From assembly GCF_003992125.1 (NCBI RefSeq), contig NZ_RQUY01000010.1, positions 19,096 to 83,095 on the forward strand: a DNA stretch of 64,000 bases, in the 5' to 3' direction. A program made the position numbers and the translations under genes. Below the pieces are notes generated by a model. That model made no database searches. It saw only the letters and a program-made list of their open reading frames with translations, and was not told the DNA's origin. Positions 45,261-55,458 of the stretch are shown piece after piece. The DNA comes from Veillonella caviae (GTDB lineage Bacteria; Bacillota; Negativicutes; Veillonellales; Veillonellaceae). Position 1 is the stretch's first letter, and each line of letters opens with the position of its first letter.

Positions 45261-46094
45261 GTGGCAAAGGTAGGTTTAATTGCAGGTATTGGCGTTTTAC
45301 CTGTTGAGTTCATGCGTGCCGCTCATATTTTGGGACATCAAGTCGTTGTTATTGGTGTGGTACCTGATGTAGATCCTATACTAGAACAAGAAGCAGATGT
45401 ATTTTATTCCATTGGAGTTGCTAAATTAGGTAAAATTTTCAAGACTTTGAAAAGTGAAGGTGTTACTGAGTTAACTATGCTTGGTAAAGTAACTAAAGAA
45501 ATTCTCTTTAAAGGTTTATCTTTTCCGGATTTGAAAACATTAGGGGTTTTACGACGCCTGAAAAATCGTAAAGATGATACCATCATGTTGGCCATCGTAG
45601 ATGAACTAGAAAAAGAAGGCTTTTCAGTTTTAGATCAAACAGCATATTTAAAGCCTTTCATGCCAAAGGTCGGTGTGCTTTCTAAAAAGCAGCCCACCGA
45701 AGAACAATGGGCTGATATTTGCTTTGGATTTGAATTAGCAAAACAAATGGGGGGACTCGACATCGGACAAACTGTTGTGGTTAAACATAAGGCGGCTATG
45801 GCTATCGAAGCTATTGAAGGAACTGACAAATGTATTCTACGCGGTGGCGAATTAGGTCGTGGCGAATCTGTTGTAGTAAAAACAGAAAAGCCAAACCAAG
45901 ATGTTCGTTTTGATGTACCTGCGGTAGGTATTAAAACCTTGATGTCTATGATCGATAGTGGTTGTAATGTGTTGGCTGTGGAGGCAGAAAAAACGATATT
46001 TGTGCAGCAACAAGAAGTATTAGAATTGGCGAACCGTCATAATATCGTTATCTGTGCAGTGAACCAAGCATTTGTAGATGCTAGAAAGGATTAA
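45261..46094 (+). CDS. lpxI: UDP-2,3-diacylglucosamine pyrophosphatase LpxI
   Basis: A 277-residue enzyme (formerly DUF1009) that hydrolyses UDP-diacylglucosamine to lipid X. LpxI replaces the LpxH of E. coli and is chemically unrelated. The N-terminal KVGLIAGIGVLPVEF motif, the KVTKEILFKGLSFPDL segment and the C-terminal domain (GQTVVVKHKAAMAIEAIEGT) match the family. GTG 45261 is chosen because GGAGG sits 7 bases upstream; the frame from 45231 adds 10 non-conserved residues. It starts the long run of LPS genes and is followed by lpxB after 2 bases. Confidence 0.92.
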   Translation: MAKVGLIAGIGVLPVEFMRAAHILGHQVVVIGVVPDVDPILEQEADVFYSIGVAKLGKIFKTLKSEGVTELTMLGKVTKEILFKGLSFPDLKTLGVLRRLKNRKDDTIMLAIVDELEKEGFSVLDQTAYLKPFMPKVGVLSKKQPTEEQWADICFGFELAKQMGGLDIGQTVVVKHKAAMAIEAIEGTDKCILRGGELGRGESVVVKTEKPNQDVRFDVPAVGIKTLMSMIDSGCNVLAVEAEKTIFVQQQEVLELANRHNIVICAVNQAFVDARKD

Positions 46095-46096
46095 TC

Positions 46097-47239
46097 ATGA
46101 AAATCATGTTTTCCGCTGGAGAAGCATCTGGCGATACTCATGGTGCTAGTGTAGCTAAAGCACTTCGTGAAATATATCCTTCTGTAGAGATGTTTGGCAT
46201 GGGTGGGAACCTCATGGACGAAGCAGGTGTGCGTATTGTCTATGATATTAAAAATTTAGGAGTGATTGGTCTTGTTGAAATCGTTAAATCATTACCTAAG
46301 TTTTTTAAACTGCGTACTTATTTAAAACGCATCATGATGAAGGAACGACCAGATGTGTTGGTATGTATCGATTATCCAGGATTTAATATGAAACTGGCAG
46401 AGGTGGCTCATCAATTGGGAATCCCTGTACTCTATTATATTGCACCAACTATTTGGGCTTGGCATAGTAGCCGAGGCAAAACTATAAAAAAATATGTTAC
46501 CAAGGTAGCATCTATTTTTCCTTTTGAAGCAGAAGCATATAGTAAATATAATTGTGATGTAGAATTCGTAGGTCATCCTCTTGTAGATATCGTTCATCCA
46601 ACTATGTCGGTAGATGAAAGCATGACTTATTTTAATGCACGGGCAGAAGCTAAACGGGTACTCCTTATGCCGGGGAGTCGTAAACAAGAGGTATTATCCT
46701 TACTAGATGTAATGCTAGAAAGTGGAGAAAAACTATTGCAATCTCATGAAGATGTGCAATTTTTCTTGCCTCGTGCTCATACGATAGACCGATTTGAGTT
46801 AGAAACTTTCATCAAAGAACGTCGCGTACCAGTGACGATTACAGAAGACCATACCTATGATTTGATGCAAATTTGTGATGTGTGTCTCGCTGCATCCGGT
46901 ACGGCTACATTAGAAACGGCGATGATGGAATTGCCAACTATATTGCTTTATAAAGTATCTCCTATTACTTATGGAATAGGAAAAATGGTGGTGAATTTAT
47001 CACATGTAGGGTTGCCTAATATTATAGCGGGCAAAGAGGTAATACCAGAGTTATTGCAATCTGATGTATCTGCAGATAATATTGTGGAACATATGTTACC
47101 ACTGTTAGATGATTTAAAAGAAAATGAACACATGCGTCAAGAGTTGCGCACAGTAAGAGATAAATTAGGTGAACCTGGTGCGGTAAAACGCGTAGCAGAA
47201 CTCATTTATAGCCTAGGTAAGGAGAATAGTAATGAATAG
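46097..47239 (+). CDS. lpxB: Lipid-A-disaccharide synthase LpxB
   Basis: A 380-residue family 19 glycosyltransferase that joins lipid X to UDP-diacylglucosamine. The start SAGEASGDTHGA and the later YYIAPTIWAWHSSRGK and MPGSRKQEV blocks are family hallmarks. The length is normal. It overlaps msbA by 8 bases, so translation is coupled. Confidence 0.96.
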   Translation: MKIMFSAGEASGDTHGASVAKALREIYPSVEMFGMGGNLMDEAGVRIVYDIKNLGVIGLVEIVKSLPKFFKLRTYLKRIMMKERPDVLVCIDYPGFNMKLAEVAHQLGIPVLYYIAPTIWAWHSSRGKTIKKYVTKVASIFPFEAEAYSKYNCDVEFVGHPLVDIVHPTMSVDESMTYFNARAEAKRVLLMPGSRKQEVLSLLDVMLESGEKLLQSHEDVQFFLPRAHTIDRFELETFIKERRVPVTITEDHTYDLMQICDVCLAASGTATLETAMMELPTILLYKVSPITYGIGKMVVNLSHVGLPNIIAGKEVIPELLQSDVSADNIVEHMLPLLDDLKENEHMRQELRTVRDKLGEPGAVKRVAELIYSLGKENSNE

Positions 47240-48962
47240 TTACTCACGGTTGTTATATTTTGTGAGGCCTTATTACAAGCGAATGATATTTGCTGTCATC
47301 TGTATGATTATCGCTGCAGCGGCCTATTTAGTGGTGCCGTGGCTCATCAAAAATGTAGTAGATGAAGTATTGGAAGATAAAAATATTTTTATGCTCAACC
47401 TCATTGTAGGTGCTATTGTACTTATCTTTCTAGTACGTGGATTTGCTACTTATGGACAGACTTACAATATGTCCTATATTGGTCAACGGGTCATTATCGA
47501 TGTGCGAGAAGCGATTTTCAAACATTTACAACGCTTATCTTTATCCTATTTTGATCGTCGTAAAACTGGCGTTATCATGAGTAATCTCACCAATGACGTA
47601 GCAGCGCTTCAATCGGCAGTAGTGGACAACTTAATTTCATTTATTACCGAGTCTGTTACATTAATTGGTTCTTTAGTATCTATGTTCTTAATCGACTGGA
47701 AACTGACATTAGTTACCTTTACTACAGTGCCTGTAGTATTAGTGATTATCAATGTTTTTGGAAAACGCCTTAGATTAGCGGGACATGATGTGCAAGGACG
47801 TATTGCTGATATTACGGCATTATTGCAAGAAATCATTTCTGCTATTCGAGTTGTGAAATCCTTCGCTCGTGAAGACTTTGAAGTGAAACGGTTTGAAGCA
47901 GAGAACAAGCGCAACTTTAATGCAGTTATTAAAGCTACAAAATTAACTAGTTTGTTGAGTCCTATGGTAGAATTCTCTGCAGCTATTGCAGTAGCTGTTA
48001 TTCTTTGGTATGGTGGCTATTCTGTTGTTACTGGTACTATTACGGCAGGTTCTTTAATTGCATTCTTAATTTATGCTATTAATTTGTCTAATCCTGTTAA
48101 GCGTTTGAGCCAAGTATATGGTAATATTCAAAAGGCTTTAGCTGCGGCTGATCGTGTATTTGAGATTCTTGACACTAAAACAGAAGTTAAAGAACGAGAA
48201 AATGCTAAGGTATTACCTGATATTAAAGGTGATGTGGAATTTAAACATGTACATTTCTCCTATGACGGCGATAAACAAGCTTTGCAGGATTTCAATTTAT
48301 CTGTTCACGCTGGTGAAAGCGTGGCCCTAGTAGGTCCGTCTGGTGCAGGTAAAACGACATTGGCAAATTTATTACCTCGTTTTTATGATGTAACAGGTGG
48401 CTCTATTACCATTGATGGATTAGATATTAAAGATGTAACTTTTAAATCGTTGCGTAATCAAATCGGCTTAGTGCCACAAGAAACGGTACTGTTTAATGCA
48501 ACTATTAAGGAAAATATCTTGTATGGTCGCTTAGATGCTACTGATGAAGAAGTGTATGAAGCGGCGCGTGCTGCTAATGTGTTAGAGTTTACTGATAAAA
48601 TGACAGATGGGTTACATACTGTAGTTGGTGAACGGGGCAGTTCTCTATCTGGTGGTCAACGTCAACGTGTGGCTATTGCACGTGCTATTTTGAAAAACCC
48701 AAAAATTCTTATTCTTGACGAGGCTACATCTGCATTGGATACAGAAAGTGAAAAATTAGTGCAAGAAGCGTTGGAGCGTCTTATGGAAGGTCGCACAGCC
48801 TTTGTCATTGCCCATCGTTTAAGTACAATTCAAAATGCACATCAAATCGTTGTGCTTAATCAAGGTCAATTGGTAGAGAAGGGGACTCACCAAGAATTAT
48901 TGGCCTTAGAAGAAGGTTTATATAATCATCTTTATTCTGTTCAATTCTCCAATAAAGGATAA
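47232..48962 (+). CDS. msbA: Lipid A flippase ABC transporter MsbA
   Basis: A 576-residue half-transporter, with six membrane helices (~15-310) fused to an ATPase domain, which flips lipid A-core across the inner membrane. Walker A is GPSGAGKTT (near 370), the signature is LSGGQRQRVAIARA, and Walker B is ILILDEATSALD. The membrane part carries NLTNDVAALQ, as in MsbA/LmrA. Its place between lpxB and waaA makes MsbA much more likely than a multidrug exporter. Confidence 0.93.
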   Translation: MNSYSRLLYFVRPYYKRMIFAVICMIIAAAAYLVVPWLIKNVVDEVLEDKNIFMLNLIVGAIVLIFLVRGFATYGQTYNMSYIGQRVIIDVREAIFKHLQRLSLSYFDRRKTGVIMSNLTNDVAALQSAVVDNLISFITESVTLIGSLVSMFLIDWKLTLVTFTTVPVVLVIINVFGKRLRLAGHDVQGRIADITALLQEIISAIRVVKSFAREDFEVKRFEAENKRNFNAVIKATKLTSLLSPMVEFSAAIAVAVILWYGGYSVVTGTITAGSLIAFLIYAINLSNPVKRLSQVYGNIQKALAAADRVFEILDTKTEVKERENAKVLPDIKGDVEFKHVHFSYDGDKQALQDFNLSVHAGESVALVGPSGAGKTTLANLLPRFYDVTGGSITIDGLDIKDVTFKSLRNQIGLVPQETVLFNATIKENILYGRLDATDEEVYEAARAANVLEFTDKMTDGLHTVVGERGSSLSGGQRQRVAIARAILKNPKILILDEATSALDTESEKLVQEALERLMEGRTAFVIAHRLSTIQNAHQIVVLNQGQLVEKGTHQELLALEEGLYNHLYSVQFSNKG

Positions 48963-48964
48963 AT

Positions 48965-50269
48965 ATGTACTGGATATATAACGTATTGCTCATAATTTAT
49001 TGGATAGGCCTCATACCGGTCATCCTATACCGTCTCGCATTTGAAGAGGGTTTTTACGAGCGTATTAAACAAAGTGCAGGATATATGCCTGCATCATTAT
49101 TGAAAAAAATAGAAGGACGCCGAGCTATATGGGTTCATGCCGCATCGGTTGGGGAAATTGTAGCTACTAGTCCGTTGGTGAAAGAGGTAAAAAAGGAATT
49201 TCCAGAAGCAGTAGTTGTTGTTTCAGTAGTTACCGCTACGGGGCACGCTATGGCGCACCGTATTATTCCTGAAGCAGAAGGTATTATCTTTTTTCCTCTC
49301 GATTTACCATATTTAACAAGAAAAATCCTTCATATTATTAAACCTATAACCATTTTATTAGTAGAAACAGAAATTTGGCCAAACTTTTTGCGTATTGCAG
49401 AATCCGAAAAAATTCCTGTTATGATGGTTAATGGTCGTATCTCTGATCGCAGTATGAAACGCTATCGCTATATTAGTGCTTTTACAAAAGAGATGTTAAG
49501 TTCTATTGAACGATTCTGTATGCAATCTAGTTTTGATGCGGATCATATTAGTCGTTTAGGTGCTGATGTAAAAGAAATTACCGTTACCGGTAATATGAAA
49601 TATGATCAAACATATGCTACTGTTACTGATGAAGAAAAACAGATGCTTCTTGATGAATTTGGGTTTGGACATAATCACCCTATTATTGTGGCTGGTAGCA
49701 CTCATAAAGGGGAAGAAGATGCTGTGTTTGAAACCTTTAAACAAGTGTTAGAGGAATATCCTCAAGCTCGTTTACTTATTGCACCACGGGAAATTTACCG
49801 TGGTCATGATGTTCAGGCGTTGGCGAAGAAGTATGGCTTATCTGCTATCTGTCGTAGTGATATGATAGAGCCGGTTCATGGTGCTATTCCTGTAGTGGTT
49901 CTTGATACGATAGGGGAATTAGGTCGTCTTTATAGTCTAGGGGATATTATATTCGTAGGTGGATCTTTAGTGAAAACTGGGGGACATAATATTTTAGAAC
50001 CTGCTGCTCATGGAAAACCAATTCTAGTAGGTCCTCATATGTTTAATTTTAAGGAGATTTTTAACCTACTTAACTCCCGTAATGCTTGTGTGCAAGTGAA
50101 AAACCAGAGCGCTTTAACAGATATGGTTTTACATTTGTGTAAACATCCTGAATTAGCTGAAGAAATGGGACGTAATTGTCTCAATATTATTCGTGAAAAT
50201 CGAGGAGCTACTAGACGTAATACCAAAGAATTACGTCAACTATTTGAGTCCCATCACATTATTCCTTAA
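48965..50269 (+). CDS. waaA: 3-deoxy-D-manno-octulosonic acid transferase WaaA
   Basis: A 434-residue inner-membrane-anchored glycosyltransferase that adds one or more Kdo residues to lipid IVA. A hydrophobic anchor (1-~20) is followed by WVHAASVGEI, the LVETEIWPNFLR block, and the C-terminal nucleotide-sugar site (GSTHKGEEDAVFE, then GGHNILEPAAHGKPILVGP). Start and stop abut the neighbours. The number of Kdo units added cannot be read from the sequence. Confidence 0.95.
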   Translation: MYWIYNVLLIIYWIGLIPVILYRLAFEEGFYERIKQSAGYMPASLLKKIEGRRAIWVHAASVGEIVATSPLVKEVKKEFPEAVVVVSVVTATGHAMAHRIIPEAEGIIFFPLDLPYLTRKILHIIKPITILLVETEIWPNFLRIAESEKIPVMMVNGRISDRSMKRYRYISAFTKEMLSSIERFCMQSSFDADHISRLGADVKEITVTGNMKYDQTYATVTDEEKQMLLDEFGFGHNHPIIVAGSTHKGEEDAVFETFKQVLEEYPQARLLIAPREIYRGHDVQALAKKYGLSAICRSDMIEPVHGAIPVVVLDTIGELGRLYSLGDIIFVGGSLVKTGGHNILEPAAHGKPILVGPHMFNFKEIFNLLNSRNACVQVKNQSALTDMVLHLCKHPELAEEMGRNCLNIIRENRGATRRNTKELRQLFESHHIIP

Positions 50270-50295
50270 TTGGTACACTCATAGGAGGGTTAGTC

Positions 50296-51408
50296 ATGAA
50301 TGGTGAAGACTTATTTAAACGCATCGTCAGTGGTGAAGATACATCCATTCTCGGCTCTGTTGCGAGAAGCAGCTTAGGATTTCTCAGCAAAGGCTATGAA
50401 AAAGTCGTTACAATGCGCAACAAAAAATTTGACACTGGTGCTAGTGTGACCTCTGTTGGCATTCCTGTTATTAGCGTTGGTAATATTACCGCTGGTGGTA
50501 CAGGTAAGACCCCTATGGTTCGGTTTATCTGTGATGTATTAGGTCAAAAAGGATATCACCCCACTGTATTAAGTCGTGGATATCGTGCTAAGGATAATAG
50601 CGAAAGTATTGTTATTTCAGAACACGGTAATATCCTAGTAGAACCGGAGGAGAGCGGTGATGAAGCTTGGCTTCTTGCTAAGGTTTTGCCTACAGCTAGC
50701 GTTATTATTGGTCGTAATCGGTCTATATCGGCACAAATGGCCATCGATGAACTCGGTGCGGATTGTCTCGTTATGGATGATGGGTTTCAACATCGCGCCT
50801 TACATCGGGATATAGATATTGTTTTGATTGATGCATCAAACCCATTTGGGTATGATCATGTGTTACCACGTGGTTTATTGCGCGAACCTTTAGAGGGTTT
50901 AAAGCGAGCTAATAGTATTGTTCTGACCAAAGTAGATCAAGTTGATCCAGGTACTGTGGCGGTTATCAAAAAAAGATTGTCTACTATGCTACCACATGTA
51001 CCTATTTATGAAACAATTCATAAACCTAATCGCATATATACATTGGAGGAATGGGCACAAGGCATGGATGGGCATACTATCGGTTATGGGCAAGAACATT
51101 CTATTATGGCTGTAAGTGGTATTGGTAATCCTCAATCTTTTACTAAGACTTTAGAATCTTGTGGATATCAAGTGGTACATACTATGGGATTTGGGGATCA
51201 CCATGATTTTTCCAATGATGATGTGGTTGATATTTGGAAAGCGGCTTTTGCACATAAGGCAGATGCTATTATGATTACTGAGAAAGATGCAGTTAAACTA
51301 AGTCAGTTGCATACAATCGAAGATTTAAATATACCGATTATAGTACTATCTATAGGTATTGAATTTTTGTCTGGAAAACATGAATTTATAGAAACTTTAA
51401 GGATATAG
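50296..51408 (+). CDS. lpxK: Tetraacyldisaccharide 4'-kinase LpxK
   Basis: A 370-residue membrane-associated P-loop kinase that makes lipid IVA. Walker A is in GNITAGGTGKTPM, preceded by VPVISVGN-type sequence, and MDDGFQHRALHRDIDIVLID follows. An N-terminal hydrophobic/amphipathic segment is weak. A strong AGGAGG precedes the start. In the pathway order LpxK acts before WaaA, though its gene lies after it. Confidence 0.95.
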   Translation: MNGEDLFKRIVSGEDTSILGSVARSSLGFLSKGYEKVVTMRNKKFDTGASVTSVGIPVISVGNITAGGTGKTPMVRFICDVLGQKGYHPTVLSRGYRAKDNSESIVISEHGNILVEPEESGDEAWLLAKVLPTASVIIGRNRSISAQMAIDELGADCLVMDDGFQHRALHRDIDIVLIDASNPFGYDHVLPRGLLREPLEGLKRANSIVLTKVDQVDPGTVAVIKKRLSTMLPHVPIYETIHKPNRIYTLEEWAQGMDGHTIGYGQEHSIMAVSGIGNPQSFTKTLESCGYQVVHTMGFGDHHDFSNDDVVDIWKAAFAHKADAIMITEKDAVKLSQLHTIEDLNIPIIVLSIGIEFLSGKHEFIETLRI

Positions 51409-51452
51409 TGTATAATAATAAGATACACGATTTGTAGAAAAGAGGTTTTATT

Positions 51453-52184
51453 GTGAAAGTCGGTTGTGTAATTCCAGCTCGTTATGGATCCACACGGTTA
51501 CCTGGAAAACCCCTCGCTAATATAGCAGGAAAACCAATGATTCAACGAGTATATGAACAAGTATCAAAAGCATCGAAACCATCTATATGTATTGTTGCTA
51601 CTGATGATACACGCGTATATGATGTGGTTACCTCTTTTGGTGGTACAGTGGTAATGACTAGTGCGGACCATCCGACTGGTACAGATCGATTAGCTGAAGT
51701 AGCTGCACAATATAAGGATATTGATTTGATCATTAATGTACAAGGCGATGAGCCTATGATTGAACCGACATTGATTGATGAATTAGCTACCTTATTTGAA
51801 GAAGATACAACATTACAAATGGCTACGGTAGCAACACCTTTATTAGAAGATGAGTATGAAGAACCATCTTCCGTTAAGGTTGTTCTGAATAAGCGTAATG
51901 ATGCCATGTATTTTTCTCGTTCTCTCATCCCATATCCTCGCCATGATTTTGTTAATGCTCCATTAAAACATATAGGTATTTATGCTTATAAGCGTCAATT
52001 TTTATTGGACTATGCCAAGATGAAAGCAACAGCGGCAGAACAAACAGAATCGCTAGAGCAATTACGAGCTTTAGAAAATGGATATACCATTCGTGTTATT
52101 GTTACAGATAAACGATTTGTCGGTGTTGATACACCAGAAGACTTGGCTCGAGTGAATGCTATATTCGAGCAAAAGGAGAAATAA
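51453..52184 (+). CDS. kdsB: CMP-Kdo synthetase KdsB
   Basis: A 243-residue cytidylyltransferase activating Kdo with CTP. The nucleotide-binding start IPARYGSTRLPGKPLANIAG and the NVQGDEPMIEP block are diagnostic. The start is GTG with AGAGG upstream. A TATAAT at 51411-51416 in the short gap may be an internal promoter. kdsA starts at the base after its stop. Confidence 0.95.
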   Translation: MKVGCVIPARYGSTRLPGKPLANIAGKPMIQRVYEQVSKASKPSICIVATDDTRVYDVVTSFGGTVVMTSADHPTGTDRLAEVAAQYKDIDLIINVQGDEPMIEPTLIDELATLFEEDTTLQMATVATPLLEDEYEEPSSVKVVLNKRNDAMYFSRSLIPYPRHDFVNAPLKHIGIYAYKRQFLLDYAKMKATAAEQTESLEQLRALENGYTIRVIVTDKRFVGVDTPEDLARVNAIFEQKEK

Positions 52185-53003
52185 ATGAAAACAGTTCAAA
52201 TTGGAAATATGACAGTAGGCGGAGGTAAAGGCTTATTTGTATTAGCTGGGCCTTGCGTTATTGAAGACTATGATCGTACATTAGCCATTGGTAAAGAAGC
52301 AAAAGCGATTTGTGAACGTTTAGGTGTGCCTTATGTATTTAAAGCTTCTTTTGATAAGGCTAATCGATCTAGTTTTAATTCTTTCCGTGGACCAGGCCTT
52401 GAAGAAGGTTTACGAATTCTCGGCTCTATAAAAAAAGAGTTAAATGTCCCTGTAGTGAGTGATATCCACTCCATTGAGCAAATTGAACCAGCTGCTGAAG
52501 TGCTTGATATTATTCAAATTCCTGCTTTTTTATGTCGACAAACCGATTTAGTATACGGTGCAGCTAAAACAGGAAAATGCGTAAATGTAAAAAAAGGTCA
52601 ATTCATGGCGCCAAAAGACATGGAAAACGTACTTAATAAAATGAAAGAGTCGGGTAATGAGAACTTAATGCTCACTGAACGGGGATTTAGTTTTGGTTAC
52701 AATAATCTCGTTGTAGATATGCGTTCGTTTCCAATTATGCGTTCCTTTGATTATCCAGTGATTTTTGATGCTACACACAGTGTACAATTGCCAGGTGGAG
52801 CAGGCACTAAATCAAGCGGTAATAGGGAATTTGTACCTAATTTGGCGCGTGCAGCCGTTGCTAGTGGAGTAGATGGATTATTCTTTGAAGTCCATGATAA
52901 TCCAGAAGAAGCTTTATCCGATGGCCCAAATATGGTGTATTTAAATCAATTTGAATCACTATTATCTGATTTAGTGGCTATTGATAAAATCGTGAAACGA
53001 TAA
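52185..53003 (+). CDS. kdsA: Kdo-8-phosphate synthase KdsA
   Basis: A 272-residue TIM-barrel enzyme that condenses arabinose-5-phosphate and PEP. LAGPCVIEDYD, FKASFDKANRSS, the AFLCRQTDL block and SSGNREFVPNLARAAVA are family landmarks. It follows kdsB directly, and the kdsD gene that makes arabinose-5-phosphate is next. Confidence 0.96.
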   Translation: MKTVQIGNMTVGGGKGLFVLAGPCVIEDYDRTLAIGKEAKAICERLGVPYVFKASFDKANRSSFNSFRGPGLEEGLRILGSIKKELNVPVVSDIHSIEQIEPAAEVLDIIQIPAFLCRQTDLVYGAAKTGKCVNVKKGQFMAPKDMENVLNKMKESGNENLMLTERGFSFGYNNLVVDMRSFPIMRSFDYPVIFDATHSVQLPGGAGTKSSGNREFVPNLARAAVASGVDGLFFEVHDNPEEALSDGPNMVYLNQFESLLSDLVAIDKIVKR

Positions 53004-53015
53004 GGGGCGATAGTA

Positions 53016-53987
53016 TTGAATATTTTAGAACAGGCGGCTCAAGTGCTTCATGAAGAAGCACAAGCCATTGAGCAATTAATCACAACATTAGATCAAAGTT
53101 TTGTAGATGCCGTTAATGTAATCCTTGCTTGCAAAGGCCGCGTTGTATGTACTGGTATGGGAAAGTCTGGACATATTGGACGAAAAATTGCAGCTACACT
53201 AGCCAGTACAGGTACACCGGCATTATTCATGCATCCAGGGGAAGGTGTGCATGGTGATTTAGGTATGATTACAGAAGACGATGTGGTCTTAGCCTTTTCT
53301 AATAGTGGGGAAACAGGTGAAATCATTAGCATTTTACCCTCTTTGCGCCGCATTGGTGCAAAATTAATTTGTATTGTAGGTAAGCCTGATTCTACATTGG
53401 CTAAAAATTCCGATGTAGTTCTATTGGCACAAGTAGAAAGAGAGGCGTGTCCATTGGGATTGGCACCTACTACAAGCACTACTGTAGCATTGGCATTAGG
53501 TGATGCATTGGCTGTTTGTTTATTGGAACGTCACCACTTTACACCGGAAAACTTTGCTGTTTTTCATCCAGGAGGATCTTTGGGCCGTCGGTTGTTATTA
53601 ACTGTAGAAAACATTATGCATGGTAGTGATGATAATCCAGTTGTCTTTAAAGGTGCTACTGTACGGGACGCTCTATTCGTGATGACAGAAAAAGGATTAG
53701 GTGCTACTAATATTATCGATGAAGAAGGTCGTCTCATTGGGTTAGTTACGGACGGTGATGTACGTCGCGGATTAGACTCTGGTAGTAATTTCTTAGAATG
53801 GCCTGTTGAAGATATGATGACAAGTATGCCAAGGACGATTACAAAAGATAAACTAGCTGCGGAAGCATTACATATGATGGAAAAAAATCAACCTCGTCCT
53901 ATTACGGTTCTACCTGTAGTTGATGATAATGGACGTGCATTAGGCATCGTTCATATTACAGATTTACTACGTCGAGGCATTGTATAA
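53016..53987 (+). CDS. kdsD: Arabinose-5-phosphate isomerase KdsD
   Basis: A 323-residue isomerase converting ribulose-5-phosphate to arabinose-5-phosphate for Kdo. An N-terminal SIS domain (GMGKSGHIGRKIAATLAS, SNSGETGEI) precedes two CBS domains (~200-323, with VTDGDVRRGLD). The start is TTG with AAGGGG upstream. The stop overlaps the kdsC start. The LPS context rules in KdsD rather than a capsule-linked KpsF or GutQ. Confidence 0.94.
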   Translation: MNILEQAAQVLHEEAQAIEQLITTLDQSFVDAVNVILACKGRVVCTGMGKSGHIGRKIAATLASTGTPALFMHPGEGVHGDLGMITEDDVVLAFSNSGETGEIISILPSLRRIGAKLICIVGKPDSTLAKNSDVVLLAQVEREACPLGLAPTTSTTVALALGDALAVCLLERHHFTPENFAVFHPGGSLGRRLLLTVENIMHGSDDNPVVFKGATVRDALFVMTEKGLGATNIIDEEGRLIGLVTDGDVRRGLDSGSNFLEWPVEDMMTSMPRTITKDKLAAEALHMMEKNQPRPITVLPVVDDNGRALGIVHITDLLRRGIV

Positions 53988-54511
53988 TGAATCATATACA
54001 GTGGATTGTTCTTGATGTAGATGGTGTTTTGTCAGATGGGTCCTTAATTTATACATCAAATGGAGAGGAGATTAAATCTTTTTCTGCTCGCGATGGATTA
54101 GGTCTCACAGCAGCTAGAAAATCTGGCATTAAATTAGCCATTATAACAGCACGTGTTTCCCCTATGGTGGAACGACGTAGCAAAGAATTAAAATTTGATG
54201 CCCTTTTGATGGGACATGAGAATAAAACAGAAGCATTGCGATTCCTTTGCAATGAACATAATATAGATGCATCTTCCATTGCTTATATGGGGGATGATCT
54301 AAATGACTTAGGAGCCCTATCTCTCGTAGGATTGCCTATGGCACCTAAAAATGCGGCACCAGAGGTAAAGGAACGAGCTCAATTTATCTCTACCTGTGAT
54401 GGAGGATATGGAGCTGTACGCGATGCAGTAGAATATATTTTAAAAGCTCAAGGTAAGTGGGACTCTGTTGTTCAAGACTACGCTATGGAGGCTCATGAGC
54501 ATGGACAATAA
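53987..54511 (+). CDS. kdsC: Kdo-8-phosphate phosphatase KdsC
   Basis: A 174-residue HAD-superfamily phosphatase without a cap domain, releasing Kdo from Kdo-8-phosphate. The nucleophile motif is LDVDGVLSDG (D10, D12), and motif IV is YMGDDLNDL. Its start overlaps the kdsD stop. The kdsB-A-D-C block is therefore complete. Confidence 0.94.
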   Translation: MNHIQWIVLDVDGVLSDGSLIYTSNGEEIKSFSARDGLGLTAARKSGIKLAIITARVSPMVERRSKELKFDALLMGHENKTEALRFLCNEHNIDASSIAYMGDDLNDLGALSLVGLPMAPKNAAPEVKERAQFISTCDGGYGAVRDAVEYILKAQGKWDSVVQDYAMEAHEHGQ

Positions 54512-54525
54512 AGGAGGTGGGCAGA

Positions 54526-55458
54526 ATGAATAATGAATGGCAATACCATTTGGTGAAAGGTATCAGTTGGCTTGTTTGTCGTCTTCCATATAAGCTCATT
54601 TTGCTCATAGGTGCCGCATTAGGCCCTTTATATGGGGTCATTGCTAAAAAGCAAAAATTGCGTGGCATTAAAAATATAAAAATTGGAATGAATATGAATG
54701 ACCAACAAGCAGAAGAGTTAATAGCGCGCTTGTTTAAAAATCTTGGTCGTAGTGTAATGGAAATCCTTTACATGCCTAATTTAACAAAACAATTCATAGA
54801 CAAGCATATTGAAATGCGTGGTGTAGAGTACTTGGAAAAGGCTATTGAGGAAGATAAAGGTGTAATCGTATTAACTGGACATGTTGGTAACTGGGAATGG
54901 ATGGGGGCTGCCCTTGCTGCTCACGGTTATCCATCTACGACGATTGTAAAAAAACAACCGAATGCTCAGTTTACACGTTTTATGAATGAATACAGAGAGA
55001 TGGTAGGCCTTGATGTATTTGCTAGTGGCGGCAATGAAATTGTTTCTGCTGCAAAAGCATTGAAAAAGAAAAAACTTCTTGGTTTTTTAGCTGACCAAGA
55101 TGGATATATTCATGGGCTACCTGTACCATTTCTAGGGCAACCTTCTTCCGCTGTTGTAGGGCCTGCCACATTTGCTAAAAAATTTGATTCTCCTGTGGTT
55201 CCTATTTTTGCATCTCGTAAGCCTGAAGGGGGGCACATTGTTCATATTTTGCCACCTCTTCATTATCAACATAGTGGTGATGATGATGTAGATATGTATA
55301 AACTAACAGAAGAATGTGTACGAGTAACAGAAGATTTTATTCGTGAACATCCAGATGAATGGATTTGGTTCCAACATAGATGGATGACAAAAATGAGTGA
55401 AATAGTAGATTATAATGAGAAACTAGAAATACGGGAGAGAGCACATGAAAAACAATAA
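54526..55458 (+). CDS. LpxL/HtrB-family lipid A acyltransferase 2
   Basis: A 310-residue inner-membrane acyltransferase for a secondary acyl chain of lipid A. A hydrophobic segment (~15-40) precedes the HX4E motif (TGHVGNWEWMG), DQDGYIHGLPVPFLG, and the C-terminal WIWFQHRW. It is clearly related to the gene at 41872 but differs in length and in the loop after the motif. Each may therefore use a different acyl donor or position. ATG 54526 is chosen because AAGGAGG lies 8 bases upstream. The 3' end overlaps lptC by 14 bases. Confidence 0.88.
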   Translation: MNNEWQYHLVKGISWLVCRLPYKLILLIGAALGPLYGVIAKKQKLRGIKNIKIGMNMNDQQAEELIARLFKNLGRSVMEILYMPNLTKQFIDKHIEMRGVEYLEKAIEEDKGVIVLTGHVGNWEWMGAALAAHGYPSTTIVKKQPNAQFTRFMNEYREMVGLDVFASGGNEIVSAAKALKKKKLLGFLADQDGYIHGLPVPFLGQPSSAVVGPATFAKKFDSPVVPIFASRKPEGGHIVHILPPLHYQHSGDDDVDMYKLTEECVRVTEDFIREHPDEWIWFQHRWMTKMSEIVDYNEKLEIRERAHEKQ

